A stretch of 64,000 nucleotides of DNA, from positions 1 to 64,000 of the forward strand of contig JAYRKJ010000014.1 of NCBI GenBank assembly GCA_041905785.1. Direction: 5' to 3'. How positions within the stretch are numbered: the stretch's first letter is position 1; the number at the start of each line of letters is the position of its first letter. Position numbers and translations under genes: made by a program. Below are positions 27,017-35,149 of this stretch, piece after piece. The notes under the pieces were generated by a model. The model had not been told where the DNA came from and made no database searches. It was given only the letters and a program-made list of their open reading frames with translations. Source of the stretch: Roseateles_B sp041905785. GTDB lineage: Bacteria > Pseudomonadota > Gammaproteobacteria > Burkholderiales > Burkholderiaceae_C.

Positions 27017-27367
27017 ATGTCCACCGATACCGACACCGACACCGACCGCCTCTCGCTGATGTTCACCACGCTGCCCAGCCGCGAGAGCGCGCAAGCGCTC
27101 GCGCGCGAGGTGGTGCACAGGCGCCTGGCCGCCTGCGTGCAGATCCAGGCCATCGACAGCGTCTACCGCTGGCAGGGCGAGGTCTGCGAGGAGCCCGAAT
27201 GGCGCCTGCTCTTCAAGACCACGCGTGCGCGGCAGGCCGAGCTGGCGGCGCTGGTCGCCGAGCTGCATCCCTACGATCTGCCGGCCCTGCTGAGCCTGCC
27301 GGTCCAGTGGGCCGAGCCGGGCTTTGCGGCCTGGATCGCCGACGCCGTGCAGGGCCCGCAAGGCTGA
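27017..27367 (+). CDS. cutA: Divalent-cation tolerance protein CutA
   Basis: The 116-residue protein has the CutA1 trimer fold signature: ESAQALAREVVHRRLAACVQ, VYRWQGEVCEEPEWRLLFKT and LHPYDLPALLSLPVQW. CutA proteins are linked to copper tolerance, though their biochemical role is debated. The N-terminus carries a run of (TD) repeats encoded by ACCGAT-like repeats, which is unusual. It converges with the arsenic operon. Confidence 0.88.
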   Translation: MSTDTDTDTDRLSLMFTTLPSRESAQALAREVVHRRLAACVQIQAIDSVYRWQGEVCEEPEWRLLFKTTRARQAELAALVAELHPYDLPALLSLPVQWAEPGFAAWIADAVQGPQG

Positions 27368-27379
27368 AGGCCGCGCGCA

Positions 27380-28039
27380 TCAGCGGGCCCGCACGGCCTC
27401 GCGGCCCAATGCGCGATGCGCCAGCACACCCAGCACCGCACCCACGCACTGGGCGGCGACGAAGCCCGGCACGCTGGCGGGTGCGATGCCCGCGAAGCTG
27501 TCGCTGAACATGCGGCCCCAGGCGGCGGCGGGGTTGGCAAAGGAGGTCGAGGCGGTGAACCAGTAGGCCGCGCCGATATAGGCCGCCACCAGGCTGGCGG
27601 CGCGCCCGGCCGGCGCGCGCAGGATCACGAGCAGCAGTCCGGCCGTCGCGACCGCCTCGGCAATCCATTGGCCGAGGCCGCCGCGCACATGGCCCGACAG
27701 CTGCAGCAGCGGCAGCTCGAACATGGCGTGCACCAGCCAGGCCCCCAGCAGCGCGCCCAGCAGCTGGGCCACCACATAGGGCAGCAGGCGCGCCCGGGGC
27801 AGCGAACCCTGCCATGCCATCACCGCGCTGACCGCAGGATTGAAGTGCGCACCGCTGACGGGGCCGAAGACCTCGATCAGCACGTACAGGCCGAAGACGG
27901 TGGCCAGGGTGTTGGCCAGCAAGGCGAGGGCGGCTTGGCCGCCGGCCAGCCGCTCGGCCATCACGCCGGAACCGATGACGACGGCCAGCAGGCCGGCGCT
28001 GCCGATCAGCTCGGCCAGGAAGGGGCGAAGGGCGCGCAT
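27380..28039 (-). CDS. aqpS: Aquaglyceroporin of an arsenic operon
   Basis: The 219-residue MIP channel has six spans and both pore loops: HFNPAVS in the first half and FANPAAAWGR in the second. In Sinorhizobium meliloti, AqpS next to ArsC lets arsenite flow out down its gradient after intracellular arsenate reduction. The same arrangement here (two bases after arsC) supports that role. No ArsB or Acr3 pump gene accompanies it. It may also carry glycerol or methylated arsenicals. Confidence 0.82.
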   Translation of the reverse strand: MRALRPFLAELIGSAGLLAVVIGSGVMAERLAGGQAALALLANTLATVFGLYVLIEVFGPVSGAHFNPAVSAVMAWQGSLPRARLLPYVVAQLLGALLGAWLVHAMFELPLLQLSGHVRGGLGQWIAEAVATAGLLLVILRAPAGRAASLVAAYIGAAYWFTASTSFANPAAAWGRMFSDSFAGIAPASVPGFVAAQCVGAVLGVLAHRALGREAVRAR

Positions 28040-28041
28040 GG

Positions 28042-28548
28042 TCAGCTGGCGGCGATCTGGTGCACGGCCTGCTGCAGCTCGGCGCGGCTCAGGCGCTCCA
28101 GCGGCAGCAGCAGCAGTTGCAGCATGCGGTAGCCGATGGCCTGGCGCGTCAGCTCGAAGGCGCGGCGCTGGCCCTCGTCACCGCCTTCGGCATTCGACGG
28201 ATCGGGATAGCCCCAGTGCACCTTCAGCGGCGTCTTCCCCTCGCCGCCGAAGAAGACGGGGCAGGCTTCGGCTGCGGCGCTGTCGCAGACGGTGATGACC
28301 AGGTCCAGCGGCGGCGCGTCCGGCCGGCTGAATTCGTCCCAGCTCTTGCTGCGGCAGCCGGTGGTGTCCACGCCGGCTTGCTGCAGCGCTTCCAGTGCCA
28401 GGGGATTGATGCGACCGCTGGGCGCGCTGCCCGCGCTGTGGGCCCGGACGTCGCGCTGGAGCCGGTGTGCCCAGTGCTTGAGCATGGCCTCCGCCAGCAC
28501 GCTGCGGGCGGAGTTGTGAGTGCAAAGAATCAGGACGTGAAAGGACAT
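28042..28548 (-). CDS. arsC: Arsenate reductase, low-molecular-weight phosphatase type
   Basis: The 168-residue enzyme begins with the PTP loop LCTHNSARS (Cys9-X5-Arg15) and has the later TVCDSAAAEACPVF cysteines that relay the disulfide. This type reduces arsenate to arsenite with thioredoxin or glutaredoxin. GHWGYPDPS-like text appears as VHWGYPDPSNAEG, typical of the family. It lies between arsI and aqpS in a leftward operon. Confidence 0.9.
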   Translation of the reverse strand: MSFHVLILCTHNSARSVLAEAMLKHWAHRLQRDVRAHSAGSAPSGRINPLALEALQQAGVDTTGCRSKSWDEFSRPDAPPLDLVITVCDSAAAEACPVFFGGEGKTPLKVHWGYPDPSNAEGGDEGQRRAFELTRQAIGYRMLQLLLLPLERLSRAELQQAVHQIAAS

Positions 28549-28626
28549 GGTGTCAGAGCTTGGGTGGGGCGGCGCGGGGAGCGCCGGTCGGGCGCCCCGC
28601 CGGGCGCCTGCGGCGTAAGGCGGGCT

Positions 28627-29088
28627 TCAGCAGCAGCTGCCTTTCGCCGTCGAGGACGATGCGCCGCTGCTGGCCGGGCAGCAGGCCATGGCCGGCTGGG
28701 CGGTGGTTTCGGCCTCCCGATAGACGGGAATCTGGGCCAGGGTGTGGAAATGCTCCCAGGCAAGGCCCTGGGGATCGGTGATCCAGTGCTTCTCGCTTTG
28801 CGCGTAGCAGCAGCTGGTCGTGCCCTCATCGACGAGCGCGAGGTTCGCCGCGCTGGCGCGGGCCTTCAGTTCGACCAGCTCGTCGGCGTCATCGGTCTGG
28901 AATCCCAGATGATCCACGCCGGGCTTGCCGCCGCGCGTGGAGATGGCGAAGTTCAGCCGGGGATCCTCCAGCATCCACTTGGCGTAATCGGACTCCAGGC
29001 GCGCCGGTTCGGCCGCGAAGAGCCTGGAGTAGAAGGCCACGCTCTGGGCGAGGTCCTCGACATGGACATGGACATGGAATCGCTTCAT
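28627..29088 (-). CDS. arsI: ArsI-type C-As lyase (VOC dioxygenase)
   Basis: The 153-residue VOC-fold protein starts MKRFHVHVHVEDLAQSVAFY and keeps the iron ligands of the family (His5-region, HLGF, and Glu in WEHFHT). It carries the TTSCCYAQSEKHW motif whose Cys pair binds trivalent organoarsenicals in ArsI. ArsI cleaves methylarsenite to arsenite and formaldehyde. A Cys-rich tail (ACCPASSGASSSTAKGSCC) may also bind arsenic. It lies 15 bases downstream of arsR. Confidence 0.85.
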   Translation of the reverse strand: MKRFHVHVHVEDLAQSVAFYSRLFAAEPARLESDYAKWMLEDPRLNFAISTRGGKPGVDHLGFQTDDADELVELKARASAANLALVDEGTTSCCYAQSEKHWITDPQGLAWEHFHTLAQIPVYREAETTAQPAMACCPASSGASSSTAKGSCC

Positions 29089-29103
29089 GGCAAACCCTTT
29101 CGT

Positions 29104-29430
29104 TCAGCACTTGCAGGAGGGGGTGTCGGCCGCCGGCAGGCAGGACTGCCCCTGACAGCAGTTGGCGGTGAGATAGGCCAGCACCGCGTTCATCTTCTCG
29201 TAGGAGGCCCGGTACAGCAGGTTGCGCCCCTGGCGTTCCTGGCTCACCAGGCCGGCATTCATCAACTCCTTCAGATGAAAGGACAGCGTGGCGGCGGGCA
29301 CCCCCAGGTGCTCGGTCATGGTGCCGGGCGTGATGCCCTGCGGCCCGACCACCACCAGGGCGCGGAACACCTGCAGACGCAGCTCATGGGCCAGGGCGGC
29401 GAGGGCGCGTATGACGTCTTTTTCTTCCAT
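29104..29430 (-). CDS. arsR: Arsenic-responsive repressor ArsR
   Basis: The 108-residue winged-helix protein has the ArsR/SmtB core (LGVPAATLSFHLKELMNAGL, then RQGRNLLYRASYE). It lacks the ELCVCDL-type site in helix 3. Instead it has C-terminal cysteines at 91, 92, 97, 106 and 108 (NCCQGQSC ... SCKC), as in the Acidithiobacillus-type ArsR that binds As(III) through three C-terminal Cys. It would release the operon when arsenite or methylarsenite is bound. It is the first gene of arsR-arsI-arsC-aqpS. Confidence 0.88.
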   Translation of the reverse strand: MEEKDVIRALAALAHELRLQVFRALVVVGPQGITPGTMTEHLGVPAATLSFHLKELMNAGLVSQERQGRNLLYRASYEKMNAVLAYLTANCCQGQSCLPAADTPSCKC

Positions 29431-29441
29431 ATTTCTACGTT

Positions 29442-29458
29442 ACTCGAAATATCGAATT
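29442..29458. promoter_or_regulatory. Candidate ArsR operator
   Basis: ACTCGAAATATCGAATT holds TCGA arms around AATA and lies 12-28 bases upstream of the arsR start codon, overlapping where the promoter must be. AT-rich dyads in this position are typical ArsR sites. The dyad is short and imperfect, so this is tentative. Confidence 0.35.
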
Positions 29459-29708
29459 CATGCAAACCACGGACTGCGCCATGGGGGAGGGTGCCAGGGC
29501 GCGCATGGAGGGACGGCATCGGGCCCTGGTCGTGAGGCCTGGCGCTGTGGACGGACTCTTGGAACGGCCCCCGGTGACGGCCTCTTGTGGGCGCTCCGTC
29601 GTGTGCGGCTGCCTGGCAGAAATCGGCATAGAAATCGGCATCATGTGCGTTAGTCGCCCAACTGGTTGGGGGGTGGTCTGGTGTTTGTTTCCAATCATTT
29701 CTGAGGCA

Positions 29709-29728
29709 ACCTGTAAACCCTTACAGGT
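29709..29728 (+). promoter_or_regulatory. Lux box (LuxR/AHL-type operator) upstream of the lanthipeptide operon
   Basis: ACCTGTAAACCCTTACAGGT is a 20-bp element with perfect 8-bp arms. It agrees with the Vibrio fischeri lux box (ACCTGTAGGATCGTACAGGT) at all 14 outer positions. With the usual LuxR geometry (centre about -42), transcription would start near 29761-29765, about 170 bases before the precursor start codon; CATCCT at 29753-29758 is a weak -10. The 29431-29934 gap holds in addition a 12-bp tandem repeat (29619-29642), a dyad CCCAAC-TG-GTTGGG (29657-29670) and a GC hairpin just after the lux box. I see no convincing gene there. No luxR or luxI is in the window. Confidence 0.65.
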
Positions 29729-29934
29729 AGCCCCCACAAAGCTGGGGAGGGCCATCCTTCCTAGGTGAATGCCCCAGGCGAACTCGGGTCGCGGCCCGCA
29801 TAGCCTTCGCTCCGCTTTGCGTGATGACCGGTTGTACAGATCGCCCAGGTTTGACGCAGTTATTCGAGCTTCGGGATCTTTTGCATGCGGTCGGCAGGCA
29901 AGGTTTTCAACATCAACCTAGCAAGGAGAACCCC

Positions 29935-30123
29935 ATGAACGAAATCACCAGCGCCCTGCAGCAAGTCGAGCAATGGATGCAGGACGAGTCCTCCGCCAAC
30001 CCCGCTGGTCCGCTGTTCTCCAGCGGCGTGTACAGCGAAGCTGAAATCGCTGGCGACGTGTCGCGCGAAACCCGCCAGGGCTGCTCCAGCTGCTCGGGCT
30101 CGCGCACCATCATGTGCTGCTGA
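29935..30123 (+). CDS. lanA: Class II lanthipeptide precursor (mersacidin/lichenicidin-type leader)
   Basis: The 62-residue peptide has an acidic leader with the NPAG...IAG pattern of the mersacidin/lichenicidin group (NPAG at 22-25, IAG at 38-40). A Cys/Ser/Thr-rich end follows: Cys at 50, 53, 61, 62 and Ser/Thr at 43, 46, 51, 52, 54, 56, 58. Leader cleavage normally follows GG, GA or AG; here Gly40 is followed by Asp, so the core is probably 42-62 or 41-62. LanM would dehydrate Ser/Thr and form up to four thioether rings. The start has AAGGAG seven bases upstream. LanM follows after 111 bases containing three hairpins. Confidence 0.85.
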   Translation: MNEITSALQQVEQWMQDESSANPAGPLFSSGVYSEAEIAGDVSRETRQGCSSCSGSRTIMCC

Positions 30124-30135
30124 TTTCCTGAAGTA

Positions 30136-30211
30136 CCAACGCCAGGGGCCTGCGGCTCGTGGCGTTGGCGCCCCGCCCAAAGCGGGGCCTTCCAGCCAGA
30201 TTGCTGGCTGG
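30136..30211 (+). other. Three consecutive RNA hairpins between precursor and lanM
   Basis: Hairpin 1 pairs CCAACGCCA (30136-30144) with TGGCGTTGG (30160-30168). Hairpin 2 pairs GCCCCGC (30170-30176) with GCGGGGC (30182-30188). Hairpin 3 pairs CCAGCCAG (30192-30199) with CTGGCTGG (30204-30211). All stems are perfect. No U-tract follows, so they are more likely partial attenuators or 3'-end stabilisers that favour precursor over enzyme mRNA than full terminators. Confidence 0.6.
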
Positions 30212-30234
30212 TCCCTTGCACCGAGACCCAGTCC

Positions 30235-33138
30235 ATGCAGTCCCAGCATCCCTCCGCCGACGCCGCGTCCTCCCCCGTCCCCATCCCCGCCGCCGATTTC
30301 GTTCCCTGCCTGCAGGGCTGGATCGCGCCCGCCATCGACAGGCTGGACCGGGAGCTGGCCCAGATCGACGGCCTCGAGGCCGCCGAGCGGTGCGTCATCG
30401 CCGACGCCCTGCGTCAGCACCTCGAGCAGCAGCTTCATGCCAAGCTGGCTCGCGTGCTGGTCATGGACATCAACGCGGCGCGCTTGCAGGGCCGTCTCAC
30501 GGCCGCGACCCCGCAGGAGCGGTGGCAGGAGTACCTGGCGCAGGCTGCGACGCCTCAGCATTGGGCGGCGCTGGGCGAGCAGTACCCCACGCTGCTGGCG
30601 CGGGTCGAGTGGATCGTCGATCACAAGGTGCAGTTCGCGACGCGGCTAAGCCGCCATTTCGCCGCGGACCGCGCCGCACTGAGCCGCCTGCTGGGCGGCG
30701 AGCCGGGCGCGCTGCAGGCGCTGGAGCTGGCCAAGGGCGACAGCCACAAGGGGGGCGCTGGCGTCGCGCTGCTGCGTCTGCAGGGCGGCTGGGTGGTTTA
30801 CAAGCCCCGGCCCCTGAACACCGACCAGGCGCTGGCGGGCTTTCTTGAGGCCATCCTGGCGGAGGTTCCCGCCAGCCAGCGGGTCCGCGTGCCGGCCGTG
30901 ATGGATGGCGGCGACCACGGCTGGAGCGAATTCGTCGAACACCGGCATGCCCGCGGCGAGCAGGAGCTGCAGCGCTTTTACCGCAACATGGGCCATTGGC
31001 TGGCGATCATGCGCCTGCTGGGCGGCACCGACTTCCACGGCGAGAACGTCATCGCGCAGGGCTGCCTGCCCATCATCGTCGACTGCGAGACCCTGTTCTG
31101 CCCCCGCACCGAAATCAAGCCGTCCGGCTTTGGCGAGGCGGTCGACAAGGCCGACGAAGCCATGTTCGCCTCGCTGATGAAGACCGGGCTGCTGCCGGGT
31201 CGCGGCGCCTCGCTGGGCTGGCGCGGCGTTGACAACTCCGGCATGGGCAACATCCGTCAGCAGCAGCCCAAGATCAGCATTCCGACGCTGCTGGATGCGG
31301 GCCTGGACACCGTGCGCATCGGTCAGACCCTGGTCGAGGTCGAGATCCCCAAGAACCATCCCTGCGAGACCCCCTCGCTGGAGCGCTACTGGGGCCAGGT
31401 TCTTGAAGGTTATGACGAGCTCACCGCGCGGCTGCTGGCCCTGCACGGCCGCGGCGAGCTCGCGCCCTTGCTGCAGCCCTTCAAGCCCTGCCACATCCGG
31501 CTGGTGCCGCGGGCGACCGAGGTCTACGCCGAGCTGATCCGCATGCTCTGGCATCCGATCTCCCTGGCCGACGAGGCCCAGGCGCGCCAGCGCGCGGCCG
31601 GCCTGCTGGCGCGCGCCGCGGCGCTCATCTCCACCACCCCTTCCGATCCGGTGGTCATCCAGGCCGAGATCGACGACATGCTGCGCGGCGATGTGCCCTA
31701 TTTCCACAGCACGGCCGGCCATGGCCGCATGGACGGCCCGGGCGGCACGCAGTGGCTGGCCGAATGCGACCTGGTCGAGCAGTGCCTGAAGGCCTGGAGC
31801 GAGTCCGACCAGGGCCTGGACCGCGACATCATCAAGGCCTCGCTGCTGAGTGCCTATCTGAACGACGGCTGGATGCCCACGGAGAAATCGTTCCGTGTGG
31901 ATGCACCCAGCCGCGAGGACCTGGAGCGCCGGCGCCAGGCCTGGGCGCAGCGCCTGCTGCAGCCCTTCATGGAGACCTGCATCCGCGGCAGCGACGGCAC
32001 GGTGACCTGGATCTCGCCCACCCTGGGGCCCACGGGCTGGGGCATTCAGGCCATCGACCAGAACCTCTACGGCGGCAATGCCGGCGTGGCGCTGCTGCTG
32101 GCGGCTTACCAGCGCGAGGTGGCCCAGGGCCGTGCCCTGCCGCTGGCGGGCGTGGATGCGCTGCTGCAGGCGGTGATCACCACCATGCGCCAGGGCTTGT
32201 ACCGGCAGGTGGAGCTGCAGCGCTCGGCCGGCAAGGTGCGGCCTCACCAGCCTGGCGGCTATCTGGGCATCGGCTCGCAGATCTGGGGCTGGCTGCAGCT
32301 GGAGGCGCTGGGTGCCATCGGCGCGGAAGCGGTGGAGTGCGCCGCGCTCACGGCCGAGTACATGCAGGGATCTCTGGAGGCCGACCAGACCTACGACCTC
32401 CTGGCCGGTGCCGCCGGCGCCATCCCGGGCCTGCTGCTGCTGTACCAGCGCACCAAGCAGGCGGCCCATCTGGAACTCGCGAAGGCGGCCGGCGACCACC
32501 TGCTGAAGGCGGCCAAGCGTGAAGGTGGACGCGCCTGGTGGCCGACGGCCGCGGCCCCGGACGGCATGGGCGGCTTCGGCCACGGCACCGCCGGCATCGG
32601 CTGGGCCCTGCTGCGCCTTTACCAGGCCTGTGGTGAGGAGCGCTTCTTGCAGGGCGCCCGCGAGGCCGTCGCCTTCGAGGAGTCGCTGTTCGATGAGACG
32701 GACCAGAATTGGCGCGATCTGCGTCATCTGGACGGGGTGAACTGCTCGACCGCCTGGTGCCATGGCGCCGTGGGCAATGGCCTGGCCTATCTCGGCTTCA
32801 GCGCGCTGATCGGCGAAGACCAGGCCCGCGAGCGGGTGCGCCAGGCCGCCGGGGCGACCTTCCGGCTGGGGCTGGGCTGGAACCACTGCGCCTGTCATGG
32901 CGACGCCAGCGCCCTGGAGCTGCTGCAGGAAGCGGCCGACCGCGAGCTGGCGCCCTCGGGCGTGAGCCGCGAGTCGGAGCTGGCCCGCCTGCTGGCCAGT
33001 CTGGACCGGCACGGCAGCCGTTGCGGCATCACCAACGACGTTTTCTCTCCCTCGCTGATGACGGGGCCCGGCGGCATTGCCTACCAGCTGCTGCGAGCCC
33101 ACCCGGAGGCACGGCTTCCGTCCTTCGTCAGGCCATGA
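30235..33138 (+). CDS. lanM: Class II lanthipeptide synthetase LanM
   Basis: The 967-residue bifunctional enzyme dehydrates Ser/Thr and cyclises them with Cys. The N-terminal dehydratase domain (about 110-560) has GDSHKGGAGVALLRLQGGWV followed by VYKPR (Lys about 190), and TDFHGENVIAQGCLPIIVDC with ETLF (about 265-286). The C-terminal LanC-like domain (about 600-960) keeps the zinc ligands in STAWCHG (Cys about 842) and CACHGDAS (Cys/His about 887-888). Length and motif order fit LanM. The stop overlaps the exporter start (ATGA), so the two are coupled. Confidence 0.92.
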   Translation: MQSQHPSADAASSPVPIPAADFVPCLQGWIAPAIDRLDRELAQIDGLEAAERCVIADALRQHLEQQLHAKLARVLVMDINAARLQGRLTAATPQERWQEYLAQAATPQHWAALGEQYPTLLARVEWIVDHKVQFATRLSRHFAADRAALSRLLGGEPGALQALELAKGDSHKGGAGVALLRLQGGWVVYKPRPLNTDQALAGFLEAILAEVPASQRVRVPAVMDGGDHGWSEFVEHRHARGEQELQRFYRNMGHWLAIMRLLGGTDFHGENVIAQGCLPIIVDCETLFCPRTEIKPSGFGEAVDKADEAMFASLMKTGLLPGRGASLGWRGVDNSGMGNIRQQQPKISIPTLLDAGLDTVRIGQTLVEVEIPKNHPCETPSLERYWGQVLEGYDELTARLLALHGRGELAPLLQPFKPCHIRLVPRATEVYAELIRMLWHPISLADEAQARQRAAGLLARAAALISTTPSDPVVIQAEIDDMLRGDVPYFHSTAGHGRMDGPGGTQWLAECDLVEQCLKAWSESDQGLDRDIIKASLLSAYLNDGWMPTEKSFRVDAPSREDLERRRQAWAQRLLQPFMETCIRGSDGTVTWISPTLGPTGWGIQAIDQNLYGGNAGVALLLAAYQREVAQGRALPLAGVDALLQAVITTMRQGLYRQVELQRSAGKVRPHQPGGYLGIGSQIWGWLQLEALGAIGAEAVECAALTAEYMQGSLEADQTYDLLAGAAGAIPGLLLLYQRTKQAAHLELAKAAGDHLLKAAKREGGRAWWPTAAAPDGMGGFGHGTAGIGWALLRLYQACGEERFLQGAREAVAFEESLFDETDQNWRDLRHLDGVNCSTAWCHGAVGNGLAYLGFSALIGEDQARERVRQAAGATFRLGLGWNHCACHGDASALELLQEAADRELAPSGVSRESELARLLASLDRHGSRCGITNDVFSPSLMTGPGGIAYQLLRAHPEARLPSFVRP

Positions 33139-35144
33139 ACCCGCACCAGGGCACGGGGGGCGCGGCACAGGCGCCCAAGGGACCGGGCGGCATGCCTGGC
33201 GACGAGGACGTCTTCATCGCCACCGACAACCCCTACTGGGAGCTGGGCAGCGCCGACACCTCCCTGAACAGCGTCCGGGCATTTTTCGGGCGCGTCGTTC
33301 GTGCCACCCCGCCGGTGCTGGCCTTGATGCGGCGAGTCGGCTGGGCGCCCCTGGCCGGTGTGCTGGGCTGCCAGTTGCTGGCAGGGGGCTTGTGGGCTTA
33401 CACCCTGGTGCTGGGGGGGCGCCTGATCCAGGCTTTGCTTGATGCGCAGCCGCAGGCTCGTGCGATGAGCCAGGGCCTGGCGGCGCATGCGGACATGGCC
33501 CTGGGCCTGGGCCTGGCCTACCTGGCCAAGCTGGCGCTGGATGCGCTGGCCGAGGTGCTCAAGGCCCGGCTCAGCCCCGCCTTGATCGCCATGGCCGAGC
33601 AGGACTTTGTCGACGCCTGCCTGCGGGCGCCCTTGCGCCGTTTCGACGACCCGGACTTCGTGGACCGCATGCACCGCGCCCGGGACCGCGGGCTGCACTA
33701 CGTCGAGAGCATTGTCGATCAGGTGCTTTCGCTGTCGTCGGCGGGCATGGGGCTGGCCTCCGGTGCCCTGGCCCTGCTGGTGCTGCATCCCGCCTTGCTG
33801 CCGGTGCTGCTGCTGTGCCTGGTGCCTCAGGCCTGGACGGCCATCCGCGCGCTGCTGTGTGTGCAAAGCCACTGGGACCAGAGCATGGCCTTGTCCCGGC
33901 AGGCCTGGATGCTGCAGGACCTGGCCAGCCAGCCCGAGCCGGCAGCCGAGCTGCGCGCCTTGCAGATGGAATCGCTGCTGAGCAGCCGGCACCGCCGCGT
34001 GTCGCAGGCCCTGCGGACCAGCCTGGAGCTGCTGAAGGCCACGGTGGCCAGGACGCGGGCCTTCGGTGCGGTGCTGGGTGGGCTGGCCCAGGCGCTGGCC
34101 TATCTCTGGCTGCTCGTGCTGGTCGACCGCGGCGCCCTCGCCCCTGCGCTCGCGGGCGCCGCGGCCATGGGCATGCGCACCAGCCTGGAGGCGGTGAAGC
34201 AGCTGGTCCACGCGCTGGACCAGATGATGGAAAAGGCGCTCTACCTCGACGACTACTTCGTCTTCGTCCAGCAGTCGCCGCAGTTGCAGCACCCGCAGCA
34301 AGACGCCCAGGCGGAAGGGCCGCAGCCTGCCGTGCGGGCGCCGCAGCGGATCACTTTGAAGGGCGTGGGCTTTGCCTATGCGGGTGCTCGCGACCGCCAG
34401 GTGCTGCATGACATCCATCTGGAGCTGCAGCGGGGCACGACCATCGCGCTGGTGGGCGAGAACGGCTCCGGCAAGTCCACGCTGGCCAAGCTGCTGGCGG
34501 GTCTTTACGAGCCCTGCTCGGGCAGCATGCAGTGGGACGGCGTAGACTGCCGCACGCTGGATGCCCGGCAGCGCCTGGCCCACACCCTGATCGTGCCGCA
34601 GCATCCCCTGCGCTGGCCCTACAGCGCGGAGCAGAACGTGCGGCTCGGCCGCGTCGACGCGGCCTGGGGCGGGGACGACGCGGGGCGCTTCGCGGCCGCC
34701 GTGCGCGAGTCGCAGGCGGACGAGGTGGCCGCCCAGCTTCCCCAGGGCTGGAAGACCATGCTCAATCGCCTGTTCAAGGGCGGCATCGAGCTGTCGTCAG
34801 GCCAGTGGCAGCGCCTGGCCGTGGCCCGCGGGCTGTACCGCGACGCGGCCCTGACCATCTGGGACGAACCGACTGCGCCGCTGGACGCCAAGGCCGAAGC
34901 GGCGGTGTTCTCCAGCCTGGCCAAGCTGCGCCGCGACAGCACCGTGGTCCTGATCACCCACAGGCTGGCGAGCGCCCAGTCGGCCGACCGCATCTACTTC
35001 ATGCGGGCCGGTCGCATCGTCGAGTCCGGCACGCACCAGGAACTGCTGGCACTGGGCGGCGGCTATGCGCAGCTGTATGAGTTGCAGGCGCGGTTGGCGG
35101 AGGGGGGGGTGGCGGCGACGTCTCGGCTCGAGGTCGTTGCATGA
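33135..35144 (+). CDS. lanT: ABC exporter of the lanthipeptide operon, without C39 peptidase domain
   Basis: The 669-residue half-transporter has a six-span membrane domain (about 70-345) and an ATPase domain with Walker A GENGSGKST (about 441), signature ELSSGQWQRLA (about 552) and Walker B LTIWDEPTAPLD (about 573). Lanthipeptide exporters for double-Gly leaders usually start with a C39 protease; here the N-terminal 65 residues are only a short Pro/Gly-rich extension. Leader removal must therefore come from another protease. The start overlaps lanM by four bases. The stop lies five bases before the first CRISPR repeat, with no terminator between. Confidence 0.87.
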   Translation: MNPHQGTGGAAQAPKGPGGMPGDEDVFIATDNPYWELGSADTSLNSVRAFFGRVVRATPPVLALMRRVGWAPLAGVLGCQLLAGGLWAYTLVLGGRLIQALLDAQPQARAMSQGLAAHADMALGLGLAYLAKLALDALAEVLKARLSPALIAMAEQDFVDACLRAPLRRFDDPDFVDRMHRARDRGLHYVESIVDQVLSLSSAGMGLASGALALLVLHPALLPVLLLCLVPQAWTAIRALLCVQSHWDQSMALSRQAWMLQDLASQPEPAAELRALQMESLLSSRHRRVSQALRTSLELLKATVARTRAFGAVLGGLAQALAYLWLLVLVDRGALAPALAGAAAMGMRTSLEAVKQLVHALDQMMEKALYLDDYFVFVQQSPQLQHPQQDAQAEGPQPAVRAPQRITLKGVGFAYAGARDRQVLHDIHLELQRGTTIALVGENGSGKSTLAKLLAGLYEPCSGSMQWDGVDCRTLDARQRLAHTLIVPQHPLRWPYSAEQNVRLGRVDAAWGGDDAGRFAAAVRESQADEVAAQLPQGWKTMLNRLFKGGIELSSGQWQRLAVARGLYRDAALTIWDEPTAPLDAKAEAAVFSSLAKLRRDSTVVLITHRLASAQSADRIYFMRAGRIVESGTHQELLALGGGYAQLYELQARLAEGGVAATSRLEVVA

Positions 35145-35149
35145 TGCCT

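Noticed and set aside
29619..29642. 12-bp tandem direct repeat (GAAATCGGCAT unit, two copies)
   Set aside because: Only two copies and no known site; too little to assign a role.
29460..29768. A 102-codon open frame between arsR and the lux box
   Set aside because: No ribosome site, odd composition, and it runs over the lux box; better explained as non-coding.
30136..30211. Rho-independent terminator between precursor and lanM
   Set aside because: Stems are strong but no T-run follows any of them, so full termination is not supported.
29431..35144. LuxR/LuxI or a lanthipeptide immunity gene inside the cluster
   Set aside because: No frame in the cluster resembles LuxR, LuxI, LanFEG or a LanI; only precursor, LanM and exporter are supported.
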